A stretch of DNA of 64,000 nt from Lentimonas sp. CC4. Its GTDB lineage: Bacteria; Verrucomicrobiota; Verrucomicrobiia; Opitutales; Coraliomargaritaceae. The first letter of the stretch is position 1. Every line of letters starts with the position of its first letter. The stretch covers positions 620,001-684,000 of the forward strand of contig NZ_CACVBO010000002.1 of NCBI RefSeq assembly GCF_902728235.1. Reading direction: 5' to 3'. Under the pieces are notes generated by a model. It had not been told where the DNA came from. It saw nothing but the letters and a program-made list of their open reading frames with translations, and searched no databases. Of the stretch, positions 42,327-51,635 are shown one piece after another. Both the position numbers and the translations under genes were made by a program.

Positions 42327-43790
42327 ATGAAACAAATTCGCATTGTCGTTACCTCTCTGTGTTGTTCCTTATCCCTATTGGCTGCTGCTGCCAAACCCAA
42401 TATTGTTTTCGTTCTTTGCGATGACTTGGGCACTGGTGATATTCAGTGTCTCAATCCGGAACGGGGAAAAATCCTAACGCCAAATGTCGACCGGTTGGCG
42501 GCCGAGGGGATGATCTTTACCGATGCGCACTCTGGCTCATCGGTGTGCACGCCGACGCGTTATGGCCTCATGACTGGTCGCTATAGCTGGCGCACTCATT
42601 TGCAGAGTGGGGTGGTGCAGGGCTTCGATCCCTGTTTGATTGCCGAAGATCGTCCGACCGTTGCAAGCTTCCTGCAAACGCAGGGCTATCATACCGCGAT
42701 TATTGGTAAGTGGCACCTCGACTTTCTTTATCAAGATTCAAAAACGGGTGAGACCCTGAAGCGTAATGGGAAGAAAGCCTTAGCTCCAGTCGGCAGTAAG
42801 ATTCCCGATGGACCCGTTCATCGCGGCTTTAATTATTATCATGGCTTTCACCATGCCGGTGATATGAAGGGCGTGATCGAAAACGATACGGTGATCGCTC
42901 ACGAGGAGGAGATTCATATGTTGCCACGTTTGACCCGCAAAGCGGTTGAGTATATCGATGAGCGCGCGAAGATGGATAAAGATCAGCCGTTCTTTCTCTA
43001 TGTTCCGTATGGTTCGCCACACTCTCCCGTGCTGCCGACGAAGCCATGGCAGGGGCGAAGCGGGCTCAACAAACACGCGGACTTTGTAATGGAGACCGAC
43101 GATGGCTTCGGTGCGATCCTAGATGCGCTAGATCGCAATGGCTTCACAGATAACACACTGGTGATCTTCTCTAGTGACAATGGCACCTCCAAGGGGGCGA
43201 ATCTCCCCGAACTTCAAAAGAAGGGGCACTATTCCAGCGCGCAATTCCGCGGTTCCAAAGCGGATCTGTGGGACGGTGGGCATCGCGTTCCCTTTGTGGT
43301 GCGTTGGCCTGGAACGATTCAGGCCGGCTCACAATCCGATCAGTTGATTTGCTTAACCGACTTGTTTGCGACTTGCTCTGACTTTTTGGGCACAGTGCTA
43401 CCTGCGCATGCAGCAGAAGACAGTGTGAGCTTTTTACCTGCACTATCTGGGCAGGAGATCACTTCAACACGCCACGGCGTGATTCATCACTCGATTAGCG
43501 GGCACTTCGGCTATCGACAGGGTAAATGGAAACTACTCCTAGCGCGAGGCTCTGGAGGTTGGACAGCTCCGAAGGAAGCTGAAGCGAAGAAACAGGGTGC
43601 CCCCGTTGCGCAACTCTACGATATGGAGGCCGACCCTGGTGAGACGACTAATCTGTATGAGTCTCATCCTGAGGTGGCCGCACGCCTGCTTCAGCAATTA
43701 GAAGATGATATTGCTCGCGGTCGTAGCACTGACGGGGTTGATTCGGAGAATGATACAACGAAGATTAAGCTCTGGAAGAGCGGTCAATAG
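42327..43790 (+). CDS. Type I sulfatase, periplasmic, first of a pair
   Basis: 487 residues from ATG 42327 (42324 equally possible); the frame opens at 42240, but the leader MKQIRIVVTSLCCSLSLLAA and the promoter-like element show the later start. Active site C74-T-P-T-R in GSSVCTPTRYGLMTGRYSW, metal region LCDDLGTGD, GKWHLDF, SSDNGTSKG. The C-terminal part, RQGKWKLLLARGSGGWTAPK, is almost the same as in the sulfatase at 23083-24570, so the two are close paralogues. The next sulfatase begins 5 nt after its stop. Confidence 0.93.
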   Translation: MKQIRIVVTSLCCSLSLLAAAAKPNIVFVLCDDLGTGDIQCLNPERGKILTPNVDRLAAEGMIFTDAHSGSSVCTPTRYGLMTGRYSWRTHLQSGVVQGFDPCLIAEDRPTVASFLQTQGYHTAIIGKWHLDFLYQDSKTGETLKRNGKKALAPVGSKIPDGPVHRGFNYYHGFHHAGDMKGVIENDTVIAHEEEIHMLPRLTRKAVEYIDERAKMDKDQPFFLYVPYGSPHSPVLPTKPWQGRSGLNKHADFVMETDDGFGAILDALDRNGFTDNTLVIFSSDNGTSKGANLPELQKKGHYSSAQFRGSKADLWDGGHRVPFVVRWPGTIQAGSQSDQLICLTDLFATCSDFLGTVLPAHAAEDSVSFLPALSGQEITSTRHGVIHHSISGHFGYRQGKWKLLLARGSGGWTAPKEAEAKKQGAPVAQLYDMEADPGETTNLYESHPEVAARLLQQLEDDIARGRSTDGVDSENDTTKIKLWKSGQ

Positions 43791-43795
43791 TCGGC

Positions 43796-45391
43796 ATGAA
43801 ACTACGTAATAATTTCCTACGTCTACTTGGCTCTGCGACGGCATTCAGCATGGCAGTGACGCTCAGTTGCCTCACTGCACAAGCAAAGATGCACAAGCCA
43901 AATATCATTGTCATCTACACTGATGACCAAGGCTATGGTGATGTGAGTGCGCTGAATCCGGATGCGAAGTTTCATACGCCGAACCTAGATCGTCTGGTGC
44001 ATGAGGGAGTCGCCTTCACCAACGGGCACAGTCCAGACTCAGTTTGCACGCCGTCACGTTACGGCCTCCTGACGGGGCGCTACTCGTGGCGGACGACACG
44101 TAAATCAGGCGTGATGGGTGCCGAAGGGAAATGCATGATCGAAGACGGACGAATGACGCTCGCCTCACTGTTGAAGGACAACGGCTACAATACCGGCATG
44201 GTAGGTAAGTGGCATTTAGGCATGGACTTTCCAGGCACACCAAAGAATCGGGATTGGTCGCAACCCATTCTAGATATGCCTTTAGATAAGGGCTTCGATT
44301 ACTTTTATGGAATTCCAGCGTCACTCAATTTCGGAATTCTCGCATGGTTCGAGGGGCGATATGCCGCAGTGCCACCGACGCTGTATACCAATAAAAAGAA
44401 GAACCCGCGCTATGTGGACTACCGTATTATGCCGCCCTTTGAGCAAACGGCAGAGAAGTCTAAGGACCCGACACGCATGGTTAAATCGAACTTCGAGATC
44501 GCGCCCGATTTCATTGATAACCAGTGCCTGACACGCTTCACCGACAAAGCGATCGAATGGATGGCTGACCAGACCGCGGACGCAAAGATTGGCAAACCAT
44601 TCTTTCTCTATCTGCCATACACCTCACCCCATTATCCGGTTTGCCCGCTGCCCGAATTCCACGGGCAGGGTGAAGCTGGTGCTTACGGTGAGTTTGTGAT
44701 CGAAACTGATTATCATGTTGGACGCATTCTTGAGTTTCTTAAAGAATCTGACCTCGATGACAACACGATGATCGTGTATAGCAGCGATAACGGCCCCGAG
44801 AAATCTTGGCCTCAGCGTTTGGAAAAAACGGGGCACGATAGTCGTGGCGGCTTCAAAGAGGGTAAACGCTCTGTGTATGAAGGTGGCCATCGCGTGCCCT
44901 TCCTAGTGCGTTGGCCTGCAGGGATTGACCAAGCTGGACGTGAATGGGACGGTCTCGTCGGGCAAGTCGATTTACTCGCAACCTTCGCGGAGATTGTCGG
45001 CGCTGACGTGCCTGCCGATGGCGGGGAAGATAGCCAGAGCTTTGCTGCGGTGCTACTCGATGCGGATTCGGACGCGGAGCGTTTGCCGTTAATCAATTAT
45101 GGCAATGGAGCTGGGGATAATCGGTATGCCATTACCGAGGGTAACTGGAAGTTGATTCTACCGAGTAAGAAGGTGAAACAAACGGAACTCTATGATCTGT
45201 CGAAAGACCGCGCAGAGACCACTAATGTCGCAGCGCAGCATCCTGAAGTCGTGGATCGTTTGACAAAGGAAATCACAACAATCGTCGTCTCTGGTCGCAC
45301 CACGCTAGGAGCACCTCAGCCCAACGATACTGGTTACTGGAAAGAGCTATCGTGGATGGATGAAGAACAGTATCAGCGTGAGACTAGGTAG
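43796..45391 (+). CDS. Type I sulfatase, periplasmic, second of a pair
   Basis: 531 residues; signal peptide includes LGSATAFSMAVTLSCLTAQA. Active site C84-T-P-S-R in PDSVCTPSRYGLLTGRYSW, metal DD43/44 in YTDDQGYGD, GKWHLGMDF, SSDNGPEKSW. It belongs to the same broad group as 42327 but has an insert around 170-240 (WFEGRYAAVPPTLYTNKKKN). A pair of different sulfatases in one operon suggests removal of two sulfate positions from one sugar. It is followed by the MITE-like repeat. Confidence 0.93.
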   Translation: MKLRNNFLRLLGSATAFSMAVTLSCLTAQAKMHKPNIIVIYTDDQGYGDVSALNPDAKFHTPNLDRLVHEGVAFTNGHSPDSVCTPSRYGLLTGRYSWRTTRKSGVMGAEGKCMIEDGRMTLASLLKDNGYNTGMVGKWHLGMDFPGTPKNRDWSQPILDMPLDKGFDYFYGIPASLNFGILAWFEGRYAAVPPTLYTNKKKNPRYVDYRIMPPFEQTAEKSKDPTRMVKSNFEIAPDFIDNQCLTRFTDKAIEWMADQTADAKIGKPFFLYLPYTSPHYPVCPLPEFHGQGEAGAYGEFVIETDYHVGRILEFLKESDLDDNTMIVYSSDNGPEKSWPQRLEKTGHDSRGGFKEGKRSVYEGGHRVPFLVRWPAGIDQAGREWDGLVGQVDLLATFAEIVGADVPADGGEDSQSFAAVLLDADSDAERLPLINYGNGAGDNRYAITEGNWKLILPSKKVKQTELYDLSKDRAETTNVAAQHPEVVDRLTKEITTIVVSGRTTLGAPQPNDTGYWKELSWMDEEQYQRETR

Positions 45392-45431
45392 TCGGGGATC
45401 TAGATGAGTTGGCCTAAACTCAAACTCCCCC

Positions 45432-45714
45432 CTCCTCAATTAGGCATATCCTTCTACATATCTTTGTATCTTCGATATAACGTCATTAATGCTCTTTTTT
45501 TTAACTCCTCCCCAGCCCAGGGGAGGTGGCTCGGTCTGCCGAGTCAGAGGGGTTTTCACTGTTATTTTAGTCAAGCTGGTAAAATACGCTTAGGTTCCGC
45601 AAAGAACCCTTCCGTCTCGCTTCGCGATCCACCTTCACTTCGCAGGGAACGAGTTTTTTACTGCTCACTTCAGATGCCCCCAACTTATGTAGAAGGATAT
45701 GCTCAATTAGGAGG
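45432..45714. repeat. MITE-like element, copy 1
   Basis: ~283 bp with near-perfect ~28-bp terminal inverted repeats: left CTCCTCAATTAGGCATATCC (45432 on), then TTCTACATA; right TATGTAGAAGGATATG then CTCAATTAGGAG (ends 45714). The core carries nested palindromes CTCCCC...GGGGAGGTGG and GGTTCCGCAAAGAACC plus TTCGCGATCCACCTTC. An open frame (45404-45727) across it is an artefact. Copy 2 at 53251-53545 is inverted. It sits between a sulfatase end and a response-regulator end, as does copy 2. Confidence 0.75.
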
Positions 45715-45746
45715 GGAGTCCTATTGAGTGCGCAGTCTGTCGAAAG

Positions 45747-46394
45747 TCACCCCATGCGTTTGCCGTATTTCAGAATGATCTCAGTGCGTGAATGAATCTG
45801 CAGCTTTCCATAGATTTTACGGACGTGGCTGCGCACTGTGTCGAGGCTGACAGTTAGTTGATCTGCGATTTCTTTGTAAAGCATACCCTTGATCAGTAGG
45901 TCGAGCACTTCCTGTTCACGCGGCGTGAGACCATCTTCTGGCTTTGGCTGTGGGCTGCGGTGAAAGAAGCCCACCACCTGTCGAGCGATGTGTGGCGACA
46001 TCGGTGAGCCACCGCGATAGGCAACTTGAATAGCGTCGACGATCTCCGCTGGTGGTGTGCGTTTTAACAAATAGCCACAAGCGCCTGCGCGTAGGGCGTC
46101 AAAGATTAACTCGTCCTCTTCATACATGGTCAGGACGATGCAAATCAGTGAGGGGCAGAGCTGTTTAAGCTGCGTGATACATTCGATCCCGTTTTCGCCT
46201 GGCAGGTTGATGTCTACGAGTGCCACTGAAGGCGGGTGATCGGGTATCGCTTGCACCGCTGCTTCGGTGCTGCCGTATATCGCCTGGCATTCAACTGCCG
46301 AGCTCGGGAGCTTGAAAAATTTCTCCAAGGCGCGGGCATAGGGCTCGCTGTCTTCGATTAGGACGACGGGAATACTTGCTTCTGTTTGAGTCAT
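45747..46394 (-). CDS. NarL/FixJ-type response regulator 1
   Basis: 215 residues. Receiver domain ~8-125: VVLIEDSEPYARAL (acidic pocket ED), phosphorylation site D61 in ALVDINLPGENGIECI, IVLTMYEEDELI, and Lys in GYLLKRTPPAE. The LuxR-type HTH spans ~150-210: GLTPREQEVLDLLIKGMLYK then EIADQLTVSLDTVRSHVRKI. It is cotranscribed with kinase 46391-48541 (4-nt overlap). It is ~70% alike by eye to the regulator at 53559. It should bind 7-2-7 type inverted heptamers as NarL relatives do; such sites precede GH and sulfatase genes here. Confidence 0.95.
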   Translation of the reverse strand: MTQTEASIPVVLIEDSEPYARALEKFFKLPSSAVECQAIYGSTEAAVQAIPDHPPSVALVDINLPGENGIECITQLKQLCPSLICIVLTMYEEDELIFDALRAGACGYLLKRTPPAEIVDAIQVAYRGGSPMSPHIARQVVGFFHRSPQPKPEDGLTPREQEVLDLLIKGMLYKEIADQLTVSLDTVRSHVRKIYGKLQIHSRTEIILKYGKRMG

Positions 46395-48541
46395 GAGAGT
46401 GGTAATTTCATTTCGACGATTGTGCCGCCATTTTTATTGGGCAACCAGTCGCAACTGCCGTGGATCGATTGAAGGCGTTGGCGCATGTTGAGGAGTCCAT
46501 CTTGTCCAGGCCCGACTGATTCGTCGGGAAACCCGCAACCGTTGTCCGCCACACGGATTATGAATTGCCCGTCGGTATGGCGTAGTGTTACAGCGACTTC
46601 GCTTGCTGCGGCGTGTTTGACGATATTCTGTAAAGACTCTTTGAAGGCGAGGGCGACTTCATGTCGTGTGCCAGCTTGCAGTGGAATGTTTGCCCATTCG
46701 TTGGGGCTGTCGATGCGGTAAGTGATTCCGAGTGGTGATAGATATGCATCGATATTTTGTATCAAATACGCGGCGAGCGCGGGTAGTGTATCGTTGCGTG
46801 GGTTCACGGTCCATACGGCTTCATCGAGTGCGCTCATTGCCTCACGTGTATAGCTAGTCAAGGCAGCTAGATCCGTATTGGCCGCGGTCGGTAGCTCATG
46901 TTCTAGTGTAAAGACATCCTGTAGCACGGTGAGTTGAGCCAGACGTGCGCCTACGTCGTCGTGCATGTTACGCGCGATTCGTGAACGCTCGGCTTCGAGT
47001 GCGGTTTGCGCCTCCAAGCGTTTGATTTTTAGACGCGAGAAATAGCGTGCTGATAATGCTCCCACAAGCAATGTTACGGAGCCGATCAGCCAGAGGAATG
47101 TGGGTGTTTGAGTAAAGCGTGCCTGCACGGTCAATGGCAGTTTTAATACGGACGCGTCCCAAGTGCCGTCGCTGTGCGCGGCTTGTAGTTCCAGTTGGAA
47201 ATCGCCCGCGGGAGGGCAAGGAATTTCAAGTAGCAGAGTGTTCGACGTGTGCCAGCTCTTGTTGCCGTCGCTACTTCTCCAGCGGTAGAGTCGATCATAC
47301 GGTTTGCCCGTCTGCGGGATTTTGAACTGAAAACCCAGTCGTTGAACGCCGGGGGGAATGTGTGGGTTGCTGTCTGTCGTAAGGATTTCCCCGTCAGCAA
47401 TCACTGCCACCAATTCCGCAGTGCGTGTTTCATAGGCTTCGACCTCGGCCAGCATGGGGGATTGTGGTCTCGAGTTTTCGCTGGAGATCCGAATGTAGCG
47501 TCCGTTAAAGTCGCCTTGGCCGTCTGAAGCACGTAAGATGTCGACTGCACCTTGTGGAGGGTAGGAGCCGTCTGGACGGTTGAGGGTCTCCCAGATCGGC
47601 GTGGCACCGGATTTTGGATCCTGATCGTAGAGCTTGATTCGCATCTTGCTGAATCGGTCTAAACTATAGTGATCGCCGCGCTGCCGTAGCCCCAAGTGGT
47701 CGAGCTTCCTTTGTTCGCCTAGGTCGATCTCAAAGTAGAAGTCTTTGACCGGCACGCCCTTGGCTGGGTGTGCGAGGGTTGAGGGCCAGCCATCGGTCAA
47801 CGTGGTCGCCGCCATCATGGTGCTGGAAACGGTAGGAAATTTGGTCTCGTGAAGCGGGTGGGTTGCAGTGGCTGAGGCGCCGAGCGCAACATTTGTCGAA
47901 GTGGACATGATTTCGACACGAAATTCCGTAAGCATAAAATCCCCAGTCGATGCCCAAGCCATGACTGGTCCATCTGCGGGGCGCATGACGCGTAATACAG
48001 GGTAGACATCGATCCGGAAGCCCGTGGCCGCTTTGCCGAGCAAGCGGGTGGAAATGCGGTAGATGTCGTCTGGTATCATACCTGTCACTACGTAGGAGAC
48101 CTCCTTAGCTGTCAGCCGATTGTCAGGCGTTGCAGAGAGTTCGCAGCTGGTGGCGCTGTAGTTCAGCAGTGGCAGGGGCTCCCAGTTGCCAGTTTGGGAG
48201 GGAATGGCGTCTGTCGTGTAGCTCAAGGCAAAGTCCGCGAACGCTGCGTGTGGCCGACCTGACATAAAGCACAGCGAGAGCTCTATCAGATCCGCCTCAA
48301 TGGGATCTTTTGTCGTGAATATCGCCGATTGCGGGGAATTGAAGTGCCCCCCTACGCTCCACCCCGTGGCTGACTCGTTTCGGCCGTCAATTGTTTGTTT
48401 GAGATGCTCGGGGTCTCCAGCATGGTAAGATGCTTCGACATCGGAAAAGACGACTGAGGTGCGTGCCGACGTGGAGGCCATGGAGGCGATCAGCGCAGCG
48501 GCCAGCGCTAAAAGGCGCCATCGTTGTTTCCTAGAATGCAT
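46391..48541 (-). CDS. Histidine kinase with discoidin-like sensor modules, 1
   Basis: 716 residues. Signal peptide (LLALAAALIASMASTSARTS), then two periplasmic F5/8-type C-like modules: ~30-210 (TIDGRNESATGWSVGGHFNS, ADLIELSLCFMSGRPHAAFA) and ~215-370 (TNVALGASATATHPL, LTDGWPSTLAHP, FYFEIDLGEQRKLDHLGLRQ). A Y_Y_Y-like beta-domain (RWRSSDGNKSWHTSNTLLLE, QAAHSDGTW) leads to a membrane helix at ~480-500. HisKA_3 phospho-acceptor H527 is in RSRIARNMHDDVGARLAQL; HATPase_c has KESLQNIVKHA, VADNGCGF and GQDGLLNMRQRL. It probably senses a glycan or sugar outside and phosphorylates the regulator at 45747. Divergent from GH141. Confidence 0.93.
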   Translation of the reverse strand: MHSRKQRWRLLALAAALIASMASTSARTSVVFSDVEASYHAGDPEHLKQTIDGRNESATGWSVGGHFNSPQSAIFTTKDPIEADLIELSLCFMSGRPHAAFADFALSYTTDAIPSQTGNWEPLPLLNYSATSCELSATPDNRLTAKEVSYVVTGMIPDDIYRISTRLLGKAATGFRIDVYPVLRVMRPADGPVMAWASTGDFMLTEFRVEIMSTSTNVALGASATATHPLHETKFPTVSSTMMAATTLTDGWPSTLAHPAKGVPVKDFYFEIDLGEQRKLDHLGLRQRGDHYSLDRFSKMRIKLYDQDPKSGATPIWETLNRPDGSYPPQGAVDILRASDGQGDFNGRYIRISSENSRPQSPMLAEVEAYETRTAELVAVIADGEILTTDSNPHIPPGVQRLGFQFKIPQTGKPYDRLYRWRSSDGNKSWHTSNTLLLEIPCPPAGDFQLELQAAHSDGTWDASVLKLPLTVQARFTQTPTFLWLIGSVTLLVGALSARYFSRLKIKRLEAQTALEAERSRIARNMHDDVGARLAQLTVLQDVFTLEHELPTAANTDLAALTSYTREAMSALDEAVWTVNPRNDTLPALAAYLIQNIDAYLSPLGITYRIDSPNEWANIPLQAGTRHEVALAFKESLQNIVKHAAASEVAVTLRHTDGQFIIRVADNGCGFPDESVGPGQDGLLNMRQRLQSIHGSCDWLPNKNGGTIVEMKLPLS

Positions 48542-48602
48542 AAAATATTGGCAAGTTAGATCGTTGCCCTAGTTTCGTCAACGCCTGCTTGGGGAAGCGT
48601 TG

Positions 48603-48647
48603 TCACATCTTCATGCGATAGCGCAGACACATGTTTTCTGTTAAGAT
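48603..48647 (+). promoter_or_regulatory. Activator element plus -10 before the GH141 operon
   Basis: TCACATCTTCATGCGATAG (48603-48621), exactly 20 nt, then TAAGAT (48642-48647). The element is identical at 56435 and nearly so at 57561, 58609 and 62191. The dyad centre lies near -42 from the expected start (~48654), where activators touch RNA polymerase. It overlaps the ATG at 48631, showing that this ATG is not the start codon. Confidence 0.75.
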
Positions 48648-48684
48648 AGAAGCGACTTATCCAATTTTTTTAAATCAGACGTCT

Positions 48685-51615
48685 ATGAAACAACTATTTA
48701 GCTTCAAAAACTCCGCCCTTAAGCTCCTCTGCGTGTTGGCGATCCCATCCATTTCTCAAGCAGCAGACATCTATGTCAGCACCCAAGGAACGGACTCCAA
48801 TTCCGGCACAAAATCCGCTCCTGTTGCATCACTCGCAGCTGCACAAAACCTAGTAAGAACGGTTGCCGGTAAAGAAGCGGTGACGGTGCACGTGGAAGAT
48901 GGCATTTATTATCTCCCTGAAACACTGGTATTCACTCCGGAAGACTCTGGGGCCATGCAAGCTCCGGTCATCTACAAAGCTGAAAACGAGGGCAAGGCGG
49001 TTTTGAGTGGTGGTTCACAACTCGATTTGACGTGGCAGCCGTATCAGGGCGGAATCTTCCAGGCTCAAACTCCAGCCGGTCTAGTCATCGACCAGGTCTT
49101 CATTGATGGCCGCAACCAGCGCATGGCGCGTTACCCGAATTACGACCCAGCGAAGAAGGCGGAGCCATATCAAGGATTTGCGGCGGATGCCTTTTCGAAG
49201 GAACGCGCAGCAAACTGGGCAGATCCGGCTGGCGGCTATATCCATGCCATGCATGTGAAGCGCTGGGGCGGCTACCATTACCAAATTACTGGTAAAAATG
49301 CTAAAGGTGAAGTCACTTACGAAGGTGGTTGGCAGAACAATCGTAAGATGGGCATGCACAAGGACTACCGTATGGTGGAAAACATTTTTGAGGAGTTGGA
49401 TGCCGAAGGGGAGTGGTATCACAACGCGAAAACTAACACGCTCTATTACAAGCCGACTGCAGGGGTTGATCTAAAGTCAGCGAAAGTGGAAGTCGTGCGC
49501 CTTCGCCATTTAGTCGAGTTTGAAGGCAGCGAAGCAAATCCAGTCAAATACATCACACTGCAAGGCTTCGTCGTGCGCCATGCCGCTCGCACCTTTATGG
49601 ATGTGAAGGAGCCGCTCTTACGCTCAGACTGGGCCATTTATCGCGGTGGGGCATTCCTACTGACAGGCACCGAAGATATCCAGATATTGGATACGGAATT
49701 TGACCAAGTCGGCGGCAATGCGATTTTCGTTAATAATTACAATCGCGATGTGCTCGTTAAAGGCTGCCACATTCATGATGCAGGCGCGAGTGGTGTCTGT
49801 TTCGTTGGTGATCCAGACGCAGTGCGTGATCCCTTGTTTGAATACAACGAGAAAAATGATCTGTCGAAAATAGACCGCACTGTGGGACCGAAGACCAACA
49901 ATTACCCTGCAGACTCTGCAGTGGAAGATTGCTTGATTCATGGCATTGGTCGTGTTGAGCGCCAACCTGCAGGGGTTCAGATCTCTATGGCGATGGATAT
50001 CACTGTGCGTGATTGCTCGATCTACGATACGGCGCGTTCTGGTATCAACATCAGCGAAGGCACTTGGGGTGGTCACTTGATCGAGCGCTGCGACGTATTT
50101 GACACTGTGCTGGAAACACATGACCACGGTTCCTTCAACTCATGGGGACGTGATCGTTTCTGGCGCTCAGATCAACAGACTTCGCAAGCCGCAATTGATA
50201 AGGATCCGACACTACCGTTTCTAGATGCAATGAAGACGACTACGATTCGTGATAGCCGTTGGCGCTGCGATCATGGTTGGGACATTGACCTCGATGATGG
50301 TTCGACCAACTACGACATCTACAATAATTTGATGCTCAACAATGGCTTGAAGCTGCGTGAGGGCTTCCGTCGCCATGCATGGAATAACATTACGGTCAAC
50401 AACGGCCTGCACCCACACGTCTGGTATCATGGCAGCAAGGACCAAGTGTATTCCAATATCTTCATGAGCGCACACAAGCCCGCTCGGATGAGCTCACCTT
50501 ATGTCGATGGCACACGTGTCGACGAGAATCTCTACAGCGTGAACAAGGCTGCTGTGATGAGAAACTCTAGTAAATTGCAGTGGGACAAAAATTCCATTTA
50601 CGGAGATCCGATGTTTATCGATCCGGCCAATGCAGATTTCCGAGTCAAGGACGGCTCTCCAGCATTGGAAGTCGGTTTTAAGAACTTTCCAATGGATCAG
50701 TTCGGCGTGAAGAAGCCTTCGCTCAAAGCGATTGCTCGCACACCGATTATTCCTCCGTTGAAAACCTCTGGAAGCAGATCAGGCAAACCCGGACAGATCA
50801 CCAAATCTGTGCCGCAACAGGTTACATGGCTCGGAGCCACATTGAAGAATCTGGAAGGCGTGGAGTTCTCCGCATATGGAGTCAGCGAAGAAGAAGGCGG
50901 TGCTGCCTTGACGGACATTCCAGTAACGTCGGCTGCTGCCAAGGCTGGATTGACGGAGGGCGATCTGATTCAGGGAGTGAACGGCAAGGCCGTAAAAAAC
51001 ACTGACCAGTTGTTTCAAGTGCTTTCGGCAATTCAATCTGAATCGCTTAAGTTGAAAGTCGTGCGTGACCAGAAGGTGATTGAGTTGACTGTCGTTCGGA
51101 GGTCGATCGTTGAAGTTGAGACATCTTCGAGTCCTGAGGGATTTACGAAATTGCCAGTGCCTGCTACTTCAGTGCAGACAGTTACGGCCAATCAGAAGAC
51201 CGGCAATAATTCGGTGGCCGTTTTGACCGACGGAAAACTAGCTACAGGATATGGCCCAGTATTTGCAAATGCCACTCGAAACGGTGCCTACAAAATGGAC
51301 TTGGGCGCTGTGAAGCCAGTGACTGAGATTACGAGCTGGTCGTATAATATGGGGAATACGCGTGGCGCACAGAAGGTGATCATTTACGGCAGCAACTCCG
51401 CGACCGATCCAGGTTGGGATCTTAAAAAATTCACACCGCTTGGTAGTATTGACACTGGTGCTGCCATGGCGAAGTTTATTGCAGCTTCCCTTCAATCTCT
51501 AGATGGAAAGACGTTGGGCGATTTTCGCTGGATCGTTTGGGCGGTCTCACCAGTAAGTCCTGCGGGTGGCGGTGAGAACACCGCCTTTCAGGAACTTGCT
51601 GTCGTAACTAAATAA
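48685..51615 (+). CDS. GH141-type beta-helix enzyme fused to a PDZ domain
   Basis: 976 residues from ATG 48685; the frame opens at 48631, but that lies in the promoter, and MKQLFSFKNSALKLLCVLAI then PSISQAAD is the signal peptide. N-terminal IYVSTQGTDSNSGTKSAPVA SLAAAQNLVR and a right-handed parallel beta-helix (ITLQGFVVRHAAR, VKGCHIHDAGASGVCFVGD, AVEDCLIHGIGRVERQPAGV, RCDVFDTVLETHDHGSFNSW) match GH141, which holds an alpha-L-fucosidase and a xylanase. Residues ~725-800 are a PDZ domain (AAAKAGLTEGDLIQGVNGKA), and ~815-976 a discoidin-like beta-domain. PDZ on a GH141 is unusual. It leads an operon with the sulfatase at 51636. Confidence 0.85.
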   Translation: MKQLFSFKNSALKLLCVLAIPSISQAADIYVSTQGTDSNSGTKSAPVASLAAAQNLVRTVAGKEAVTVHVEDGIYYLPETLVFTPEDSGAMQAPVIYKAENEGKAVLSGGSQLDLTWQPYQGGIFQAQTPAGLVIDQVFIDGRNQRMARYPNYDPAKKAEPYQGFAADAFSKERAANWADPAGGYIHAMHVKRWGGYHYQITGKNAKGEVTYEGGWQNNRKMGMHKDYRMVENIFEELDAEGEWYHNAKTNTLYYKPTAGVDLKSAKVEVVRLRHLVEFEGSEANPVKYITLQGFVVRHAARTFMDVKEPLLRSDWAIYRGGAFLLTGTEDIQILDTEFDQVGGNAIFVNNYNRDVLVKGCHIHDAGASGVCFVGDPDAVRDPLFEYNEKNDLSKIDRTVGPKTNNYPADSAVEDCLIHGIGRVERQPAGVQISMAMDITVRDCSIYDTARSGINISEGTWGGHLIERCDVFDTVLETHDHGSFNSWGRDRFWRSDQQTSQAAIDKDPTLPFLDAMKTTTIRDSRWRCDHGWDIDLDDGSTNYDIYNNLMLNNGLKLREGFRRHAWNNITVNNGLHPHVWYHGSKDQVYSNIFMSAHKPARMSSPYVDGTRVDENLYSVNKAAVMRNSSKLQWDKNSIYGDPMFIDPANADFRVKDGSPALEVGFKNFPMDQFGVKKPSLKAIARTPIIPPLKTSGSRSGKPGQITKSVPQQVTWLGATLKNLEGVEFSAYGVSEEEGGAALTDIPVTSAAAKAGLTEGDLIQGVNGKAVKNTDQLFQVLSAIQSESLKLKVVRDQKVIELTVVRRSIVEVETSSSPEGFTKLPVPATSVQTVTANQKTGNNSVAVLTDGKLATGYGPVFANATRNGAYKMDLGAVKPVTEITSWSYNMGNTRGAQKVIIYGSNSATDPGWDLKKFTPLGSIDTGAAMAKFIAASLQSLDGKTLGDFRWIVWAVSPVSPAGGGENTAFQELAVVTK

Positions 51616-51635
51616 TAGGATTCGCATCGCAGCTT

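Noticed and set aside
45404-45727. 107-codon open frame after the sulfatase pair
   Set aside because: It runs across the MITE-like repeat; the translation (SSPAQGRWLGLPSQRGFHC) is typical of repeat palindromes, not of a protein.
48631-48684. ATG at 48631 as start of the GH141 gene
   Set aside because: It lies between the activator element and the -10 hexamer; the following codons are not a signal peptide, while ATG 48685 begins a good one.
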